From the NCBI GenBank assembly GCA_964422465.1, contig CAYRBD010000099.1, positions 1 to 11,602 on the forward strand: a stretch of DNA of 11,602 bases, given 5' to 3'. Positions within the stretch are counted from its first letter, which is position 1; the number at the start of each line of letters is the position of its first letter. The notes under the pieces are model-generated. The model ran no database searches. It was not told the origin of the DNA and saw only the letters and a list, made by a program, of their open reading frames with translations. The translations under genes were made by a program, and so were the position numbers. Shown piece after piece: positions 6,783-11,602 of this stretch. This DNA comes from FW021-bin31 sp964422465. Its GTDB lineage: Bacteria > Bacteroidota > Bacteroidia > Chitinophagales > Chitinophagaceae.

Positions 6783-7945
6783 TTTTCTTCCTTTTTCTGA
6801 TCAAAAACAAATCCCCGGCGAACCTTTTCTATCCCAAAGCGGGTTCTGATGCCGTCCATAGCTTCCATCAGGTTCAGATCAGAGGCCACATCATTGAACA
6901 AATCCATCTGATAACTCCCCGTTACCAGGTCGCTCAGCTTTACCCCGATCAACCGGATAAGCATGCGCCGCGAATACAGCCGGCGGAATAAATCCATCGC
7001 TTTCTCCAACAATACTTTATCCGAACAGGTATAGGATATTTTTTGCTGTTTGCTGAAGGTCTCAAAATTAGAATAACGAATCTTCAGGGTTACACAGCCG
7101 GTTACCTTGCCTTCCCCCCGGAGTGCAAAGGCCAGTTCATCCACCATCCCGGCCAATACTTTTTTCAGCCGGATGATATCAATGGTATCTTTTTCAAACG
7201 TTTCCTCCTTGCTCATGGATTTTTGCTCAGAATAAGGCTGCACCGGCGAAAGATCAATGCCATTGGCTTTTTTCCAAATGACAATGCCATGCTTTCCCAT
7301 CACCTGCTGCATGATATGCGGATCCATTTCCTGCAGGGTGCGGATTTTGCTGATGCCCATATTGCGCAATTGCATATAATATTTGGGGCCTACCATCGGT
7401 ATCTTTCGGATGGAAAGCGGAGCCAGAAAAGCTTTCTCGCTGCCGTCATCTATCTGTTTTTCACCACAGGGCTTGGCCTCTCCGGTAGCCATCTTGGAAA
7501 CGGTTTTGTTAACAGATAAGCCGAAAGAAATAGGTAAGTGGGTTTCTTTGATGATCTTTTGCCGCAGTTCTTTTGCCCATTTCCAGCAGCCAAAGAACCG
7601 GTCCATACCGGAGATGTCCAGGTAATGTTCATCAATACTGGCTTTTTCTACAACGGGCGTCTGCGCTTCAATAATCTCTGTGACCATGCGGGAAAATTGA
7701 CTGTAGGCGTCATGATCACCCCGTATCACGATGGCCTGAGGACAAAGCTGTCGGGCCAGGCGCATGGGCATGGCGCTGTGTACACCGAATTTCCGGGCTT
7801 CATAGCTGCAGGAAGCGACTACCGCACGATTGGAAAAACCACCGATCAGAACGGGTTTGCCTACCAGCTCCCGGTTGTGCAGCCGCTCCACCGACACGAA
7901 AAAGGTATCCAAATCCAAATGGACAATATGGCGTTCATCACTCAT
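6773..7945 (-). CDS. dinB: Y-family translesion DNA polymerase IV
   Basis: The 390-residue protein carries the full Y-family palm: HLDLDTFF with Asp11 and Asp13, Phe16 at the steric-gate position, and KASIDEHYLDISG with Asp105-Glu106. His replaces the usual Ala after IDE. Helix-hairpin-helix (KIPMVGPKYYMQLRNMGI, about 181-198) and little-finger regions follow. QMDLF at 346-350 fits the beta-clamp binding consensus. It is therefore an active-type polymerase, unlike ImuB, whose catalytic acids are lost. It is the first gene of the operon, 117 bases behind a mobC 3' remnant, and overlaps dnaE by 10 bases. The ATG at 7945 places the palm motif at the family's usual distance from the N terminus. 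Two palindromes just upstream suggest repressor control. Confidence 0.95.
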   Translation of the reverse strand: MSDERHIVHLDLDTFFVSVERLHNRELVGKPVLIGGFSNRAVVASCSYEARKFGVHSAMPMRLARQLCPQAIVIRGDHDAYSQFSRMVTEIIEAQTPVVEKASIDEHYLDISGMDRFFGCWKWAKELRQKIIKETHLPISFGLSVNKTVSKMATGEAKPCGEKQIDDGSEKAFLAPLSIRKIPMVGPKYYMQLRNMGISKIRTLQEMDPHIMQQVMGKHGIVIWKKANGIDLSPVQPYSEQKSMSKEETFEKDTIDIIRLKKVLAGMVDELAFALRGEGKVTGCVTLKIRYSNFETFSKQQKISYTCSDKVLLEKAMDLFRRLYSRRMLIRLIGVKLSDLVTGSYQMDLFNDVASDLNLMEAMDGIRTRFGIEKVRRGFVFDQKKEEKCC

Positions 7946-7970
7946 TTTTATTAAATTGAGAGAGCAATGA

Positions 7971-8009
7971 TACTAATATTTTTAGTAAAATAGGCTAATT
8001 AATTTAGTA
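7971..8009 (-). promoter_or_regulatory. Two CTAA-N5-TTAG palindromes before dinB (candidate operators)
   Basis: Site 1 is TACTAA-TATTT-TTAGTA (7971-7987), a perfect 6-bp inverted repeat. Site 2 is CTAA-TTAAT-TTAG followed by TA (7995-8009). Both have the core CTAA-N5-TTAG and their centres (7979 and 8001) are 22 bases apart, two helical turns, so a dimeric repressor could sit twice on one face. They lie 26-64 bases before the dinB start. A weak -7-like TATTTTAC (minus strand, 7985-7992) falls between them; I see no good -33 element. No repressor gene is in the window. Confidence 0.55.
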
Positions 8010-8062
8010 TTTTGAAAATTATTTGGAAGGAGCAAGGAGGATAAATTGAGGAGATGGTTATG

Positions 8063-8408
8063 CTATTTCTTCCCCGGTTTCTCCAAAATAATCAAATGCG
8101 CCAGTTCCGGGTCATTTTTTATCCGCTCTATTTCAGATTCTATCAACCATTTAATATCGTCCTTCACCTGTGTGTAATTCAGCTGAATGGTATCATTGTC
8201 CACTTCCCTAATTGGTGGGATTTCTTGGTAATGGTTTTCTTCCTCCCTGATAGCCTCATGGTCATTGATGATTTCCGAATGAAAAGCTTTCAGGTCAATT
8301 TTCTGTTCCGGGTTATCTGCTACAATGCCCACAAATTCTCCTGAAGATAAGGTGGAAATGGTAGAAGCCGGAATAGCGCCGTCCAACTGCATGGATTTAC
8401 TAACGGAT
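8063..8408 (-). pseudogene. mobC 3'-end remnant, copy 2 (last 114 or so codons)
   Basis: From the codons SVSKSMQLD to the TAG at 8063 this copy is colinear with the end of intact mobC; by eye there are about 28 base differences over 345, and over the last 109 residues only four amino-acid changes (Ser/Gly, Ala/Ser, Gln/Leu, Ala/Thr). A stretch of roughly 95 bases in the middle is identical. Upstream of 8408 the match stops abruptly and a methyltransferase fragment in another frame begins. The natural Met at 8392 leaves a 109-codon open frame, but it lacks all ATPase motifs and is just the C-terminal tail of the coupling protein. Mostly silent differences imply that both lineages were under selection as whole genes before this tail was stranded here. 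Confidence 0.9.
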
Positions 8409-8595
8409 ATTCATTAAATTTCTTGTTACCCTATTCCTTTTGACTTGTTAAAGCAAATGGTGGCGATGTGACTATGAGATTTACTGAGTTATCTGCTAGT
8501 TCCTTTATAAGTTCTAAAGAATCTCCAAAATAACAACTTCCAAGTTCGGTTGAGTAATATACTTCAATATTTTTTTGACTTTTCTGCAATTTCAT
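8407..8595 (-). pseudogene. 5' remnant of a site-specific DNA methyltransferase
   Basis: From ATG 8595 the frame reads MKLQKSQKNIEVYYSTELGS, then CYFGDSLELIKELADNSVNL, then IVTSPPFALTSQKE, a TAG at 8431-8433, and GNKKFNEY. GDSLELI...DNSVNLIVTSPPF is the N-terminal motif block of beta-type amino-methyltransferases; TSPPF is the catalytic motif IV, usual for N4-cytosine enzymes. The family normally has a Tyr in KEYGN where TAG stands, so it is a nonsense mutation. About five codons later the sequence switches to mobC tail copy 2, so the rest of the gene, including most of the catalytic domain, is gone. It begins eight bases behind abiEii, as if once the third gene of that operon, perhaps with a lost restriction enzyme. 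Confidence 0.8.
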
Positions 8596-8603
8596 TTTTT
8601 ATA

Positions 8604-9383
8604 TTAAATTCTATTAATAATTAAATGCTTAATTTGATTATACGCTTCTCTCACATTAAAAACAATTCCCCTCCTCAACAATCCGTTCATATCACCTGTA
8701 AAATCTGCATCTTCAATTTTCTTTTCCATATTTTCGAGAAATTCCTTTTGACTAACAGTATTTCCTTCCTCTTTCATATAGTACTGAAATGCTTCAATGA
8801 CATTTTCTACGTTTACATCCGCCTTATTCAAGGCATACCACAAATCGAATAAATCACGTCCTTTCTTTCGTTGGTATAAAGCTCTTAGCTTAGTGGCTAA
8901 TAACTCATCCAACCCATAAGTAGGAACCAAAGCTTGGCTATTATTCCATTCGGAATCCAGCTTTACAGGAATATCCTGTAGCCCGTACACAGAAAAATGC
9001 TCTCTGGTATTGACTTCGATTTTCAGCTTCATCGGCACATCATCCTCGGATAGTATACTGAACACGATAGTATTGTTATGTTCTTTCTGTTTGATACGTG
9101 GTTTTCCTAAAAATGAAAGCTGCTCTCGTATTCGGTCTATGATTGCTCCGAATGGTTCAGCTTTTATTTGTACAAGATCAATGTCTTCAGAATATCTCAC
9201 CGCCGGCGCTAAAAATAATTTATGTAATGCCGTTCCGCCCCGAAAAGCCAGCCGCTCTCTAACAAAATCATCATTGAAGAGAATAATCAATGCGCGATGG
9301 ATAATCAAGTCCTGTTCCACCTGGTAATTTTCCTGCCAGGGAGCTTGCTTTCGCCAGGCTGTTATGTATGACTGTGGTATCAT
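8604..9383 (-). CDS. abiEii: AbiEii/AbiGii-type nucleotidyltransferase toxin
   Basis: The 259-residue protein shows the AbiEii nucleotidyltransferase pattern: FRGGTALHK at 47-55, RYSEDIDL with Asp67 and Asp69 as the metal-binding pair, KIEVNTR around 121-127, and KLRALYQRKKGRDLFDL at 165-181 with Lys165, Asp177 and Asp180. Known family members transfer nucleotides (for some, onto tRNA 3' ends) and stop growth during phage infection until countered by AbiEi. The start overlaps the abiEi stop by four bases (ATGA), the classic coupled arrangement. All motif residues are intact, so the toxin should be active. The gene is more AT-rich than the polymerase operon, suggesting a different origin. Confidence 0.9.
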   Translation of the reverse strand: MIPQSYITAWRKQAPWQENYQVEQDLIIHRALIILFNDDFVRERLAFRGGTALHKLFLAPAVRYSEDIDLVQIKAEPFGAIIDRIREQLSFLGKPRIKQKEHNNTIVFSILSEDDVPMKLKIEVNTREHFSVYGLQDIPVKLDSEWNNSQALVPTYGLDELLATKLRALYQRKKGRDLFDLWYALNKADVNVENVIEAFQYYMKEEGNTVSQKEFLENMEKKIEDADFTGDMNGLLRRGIVFNVREAYNQIKHLIINRI

Positions 9384-10189
9384 ATATCTGCTTCTATTTC
9401 TACATTAGGTACAATTTTCCATTTGTTGCCGGTTGTCATATTCTTATGTTTCTTTTTTTGCGGCTTGAGTAAAACAGGATAATATCCAAGAGATTCCAAA
9501 TAATTGTACAAGGCGTTACTTACTTTATTTTCATTCAACACACGTTCCAATACAAATCCTAAACGCTGAACAACCGATATTTCATCATACTGCTTTGCGG
9601 TTTCAACTAATTTTTCAGGTTGTATTACCTCTTTTAACTCTTCAATTACAGTTGCTACCCGGTTAAATCCCCCTACTTCATTGTAATAGCTTATCAAGTC
9701 CAAAGCGGTCAGTTCCGGTGAAGAAATATTGATATACCCGGTATCTACTTTTTTCTTTACAACTCCCTTTTTATACCAGGATTTTTTGATGTAAAAATGG
9801 ATGCTCATCTTATCATTTTCGATGGGCCTTAAAGCAATTCCCTCGGTAATAATAGAATAATTTTGAGGTTGCTGATGGGCTGCTCCGTGATAAGCTGCTG
9901 CGTTTAACAGACCTACGTAATAATCCCGATTTAAGAACTTCATCAAATCATTTACATACAAGCTGGTGGGAATAATACCTTTGACTCTGTATTCGGGTGG
10001 AACAATTACATAAAATCCTCTGCGAATCCTTACTATCGCTTCCTGGTTTTTGAGCCTTTGCAATGATTTCTTCAGGGCGTTTTCTGAGACACCCAATTGA
10101 ATAGGAAGGCCTTCAGTAGTAAAGCTATACTTACCGTTTGCTCTTTGCTCATCAATAAAGGAGTCGAGATATTTATATTGCTCCGCCAT
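9380..10189 (-). CDS. abiEi: AbiEi-type antitoxin and transcriptional repressor
   Basis: The 269-residue protein has an N-terminal winged helix (about 20-62, SFTTEGLPIQLGVSENALKK, ending in RIRRGFYVIVPPEYR), followed by the AbiEi core with YYVGLLNAAAYHGAAHQQPQ at 90-109 and an ISSPELTALDLI segment at 155-166. The family neutralises AbiEii without forming a stable complex (type IV) and represses its own operon by binding inverted repeats in the promoter. Such a repeat is present at 10204-10240. It is the first gene of the pair and lies 111 bases behind the mobC stop, with its own promoter. No damage is visible. Confidence 0.9.
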   Translation of the reverse strand: MAEQYKYLDSFIDEQRANGKYSFTTEGLPIQLGVSENALKKSLQRLKNQEAIVRIRRGFYVIVPPEYRVKGIIPTSLYVNDLMKFLNRDYYVGLLNAAAYHGAAHQQPQNYSIITEGIALRPIENDKMSIHFYIKKSWYKKGVVKKKVDTGYINISSPELTALDLISYYNEVGGFNRVATVIEELKEVIQPEKLVETAKQYDEISVVQRLGFVLERVLNENKVSNALYNYLESLGYYPVLLKPQKKKHKNMTTGNKWKIVPNVEIEADI

Positions 10190-10203
10190 TTTGTTAGTAA
10201 ATT

Positions 10204-10287
10204 ATTGCAATACGGGTTGAATTTAAGCCCATATTGCAATTGCAAACTTAATAAATAGCCTTTTTACTACCAAACTAAATTATTTAG
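10204..10287 (-). promoter_or_regulatory. abiE promoter with inverted-repeat operator
   Basis: On the minus strand a Bacteroidetes-type promoter is clear: TTTG (10271-10274), 20 bases, TAAGTTTG (10243-10250). Overlapping and following the -7 element is an inverted repeat with 13-bp arms and one mismatch (10204-10216 with 10228-10240, 11-base spacer). TTGCAA occurs three times (10205-10210, 10234-10239, 10240-10245), the last two forming a 12-bp palindrome. This fits autorepression by AbiEi. Just upstream of the TTTG stands CTAAATTATTTAG (10275-10287), the same CTAA-N5-TTAG form as before dinB. Confidence 0.7.
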
Positions 10288-10300
10288 CACTGGTGGCTGT

Positions 10301-11602
10301 CTATTTCTTTCCCGGCTTCTCCAGAATAATCAGATGCGCCAGTTCCGGGTCGTTTTTGATGCGTTCAATTTCTGATTCTATCAGCCATTTAATATCGTCC
10401 TTCACCTGTGCGTAATTCTGCTGAATGGTATCATTGTCCACTTCCCTAATTGGCGGGATTTCTTGGTAATGGTTTTCTTCCTCCCTGATAGCCTCATGGT
10501 CATTGATGATTTCCGAATGAAAAGCTTTCAGGTCAATTTTCTGTTCCGGATTGTCAGCGACAATGCCCACAAACTCTCCGGAGGACAAGGTAGCAATTGT
10601 AGAAGCCGGAATAGCGCTGTCCAGTTGCATGGATTTACTAACGGAAGTATCCTGCCGGTTAATAGACACGCTTTCCCTTTCCTGCATAATGCGGCCAAAT
10701 CGGTCCGATAGCTGTTTGGCAGTAGTACCAGTTACTTGTCCGCTGATAATATTACCGCATATATTGACAATCACATCCGCCATTTCCCTGCCATAATCCT
10801 TGGTTAATTGGCTAAAGTCCTGGACACAAAGGATAGTACTGACCAGATAAGAACGAGCCACGGCGATGAACTGTTCAATGCCATTCAGGAAAATAGAGGG
10901 TAACTCGTCAATGATGATGCTGCTTTTGTTCCTTCCTTTGTGCAGGATAGCCCGTAACAGGCGAAATACATATAACGATATAACAGCGCCATAGGTCTGG
11001 CTTTTCTCCGGGTTGTTGGCGGCACAAATAATCTTTGGTGATTCCGGATTATTCATATCGAGCGTAAAATCATTGCCGGTAAGCACGTAATAAATCGATG
11101 GTGCAGAAAGCCTGGCCAGCGCAATTTTTGCCGAAGCGATTTGCCCTTCCAGTTGTTCCATTGCCCTGTTGATGTATGCGGATACAAACGGATTGATAAA
11201 CACTTCCACCTCCGGCTGGGTGCCCAGTACAGGAAACAGGTCTTTATATTCCGCCTGCATCAGTTCAATGGCATGGGGCAGGGTACAAAACCTGCCTCCC
11301 CGGTATTTCTTCAAAAACCAAATAATGGCGGTCAAAAAATTAATAGGGGATTCTACAAAAAACTCCCCCTGTTTCTTGATCCAGTCCCGGTTTAGCCCAA
11401 GCAAAATAGTCCGGGCGCTTTCCGCCGCATCTGTGATATCTTCCATAAACTGTGGCTCTAAAGGGTTGCAGCGGTGCATAGGCTTATCGAAATTGATGAC
11501 ATAAAATGCCGGAGGTACTTTATAACTCCCGTGGTATTTCAACAAACCATTGTAGGCGATTTTGGACAAGTCATCGTATTTAAAATCATATAGAAACATA
11601 CA
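10301..11602 (-). CDS. mobC: MobC/TraG-type conjugal coupling ATPase (5' end outside window)
   Basis: The frame stays open to the right edge and the codon before the first visible Met is Cys, so this is the C-terminal 434 residues of a longer protein; relatives are about 650-700 residues and carry an N-terminal membrane domain and Walker A upstream. Visible parts, numbered from that Met: YDFKYDDLSKIAYN at 4-17, typical just behind the Walker A strand; Walker B SIIIDELPSI at 227-236; VQDFSQLTKDYG at 259-270; and an acidic, helical C-terminal tail from about 320. Coupling proteins of this VirD4 class bring the relaxase-DNA complex to the type IV secretion channel at the inner membrane. The tail is the part repeated at 8063-8408 and 1882-1965. 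No disabling change is visible, so it marks a conjugative or mobilisable element. Confidence 0.85.
   Translation of the reverse strand, partial: CMFLYDFKYDDLSKIAYNGLLKYHGSYKVPPAFYVINFDKPMHRCNPLEPQFMEDITDAAESARTILLGLNRDWIKKQGEFFVESPINFLTAIIWFLKKYRGGRFCTLPHAIELMQAEYKDLFPVLGTQPEVEVFINPFVSAYINRAMEQLEGQIASAKIALARLSAPSIYYVLTGNDFTLDMNNPESPKIICAANNPEKSQTYGAVISLYVFRLLRAILHKGRNKSSIIIDELPSIFLNGIEQFIAVARSYLVSTILCVQDFSQLTKDYGREMADVIVNICGNIISGQVTGTTAKQLSDRFGRIMQERESVSINRQDTSVSKSMQLDSAIPASTIATLSSGEFVGIVADNPEQKIDLKAFHSEIINDHEAIREEENHYQEIPPIREVDNDTIQQNYAQVKDDIKWLIESEIERIKNDPELAHLIILEKPGKK

Noticed and set aside
7043..7519. Plus-strand frame of 158 codons opposite dinB
   Set aside because: It lies wholly within a well-supported dinB gene and its composition is that of a shadow frame.
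8054..8344. Plus-strand frame behind an AGGAGG sequence
   Set aside because: It is antisense to the mobC tail; the intact mobC has the same kind of shadow frame at 10463-10711, so it follows from the coding sequence.
1866..10300. Tails of mobC as attachment sites of an integrase-driven element
   Set aside because: No integrase or excisionase is in the window, copies start at different points, and no identical core is shared by all three; recombination between tails explains it as well.
1..11602. CRISPR arrays, tRNA or rRNA genes
   Set aside because: I saw no regularly spaced direct repeats of suitable length and no cloverleaf or rRNA-like sequence.

Overview
The window looks like accessory DNA of a Bacteroidota chromosome or conjugative element, probably from the Chitinophaga/Sphingobacteria side of the phylum. 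The evidence is a MobC-type coupling protein of Bacteroidetes conjugative elements at the right edge, a VKOR protein with a C39-like front domain at the left edge, AT-rich intergenic DNA, almost no Shine-Dalgarno sequences, and a promoter of the Bacteroidetes TTTG / TAnnTTTG type before abiE. Every supported gene lies on the minus strand, so transcription runs right to left.

Layout in transcription order: (1) mobC, 5' end outside the window (11602-10301). (2) abiEi-abiEii, a type IV toxin-antitoxin/abortive-infection pair with its own promoter and inverted-repeat operator (10287-8604). (3) The first 60 or so codons of a DNA methyltransferase, broken by a stop and cut off (8595-8407). (4) A second copy of only the 3' end of mobC (8408-8063). 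(5) A three-gene polymerase operon: dinB, a 978-residue dnaE-type alpha subunit, and a DEDDh exonuclease fused to a GIY-YIG nuclease (7945-2414). Two matching palindromes 22 bp apart precede it. (6) An AT-rich stretch with hairpins and a 51-codon ORF that overlaps a third, very short mobC 3' remnant (2413-1882). (7) A decayed IS3-type orfA (1598-1346). (8) A VKOR-family membrane protein running off the left edge (1230-1).

The most striking pattern is that the mobC 3' end occurs three times, each time followed downstream by different cargo: abiE plus a methyltransferase, then the polymerase operon, then an IS remnant and VKOR. The copies are diverged from each other, with mostly silent changes between the two longer ones, so they look like tails of different functional mobC genes rather than fresh local duplications. 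I infer that the position just behind mobC is a cargo entry point and that successive acquisitions left mobC tails as scars.

The polymerase operon is the best candidate for a little-described system. It resembles an imuB-dnaE2 mutasome, but its Y-family polymerase keeps its catalytic residues and a clamp-binding motif, no imuA is present, and a proofreading-type exonuclease joined to a UvrC/Cho-like nuclease is added. The paired CTAA-N5-TTAG palindromes are a plausible operator for an unlinked, perhaps damage-responsive, repressor; a third copy sits at the abiE promoter.
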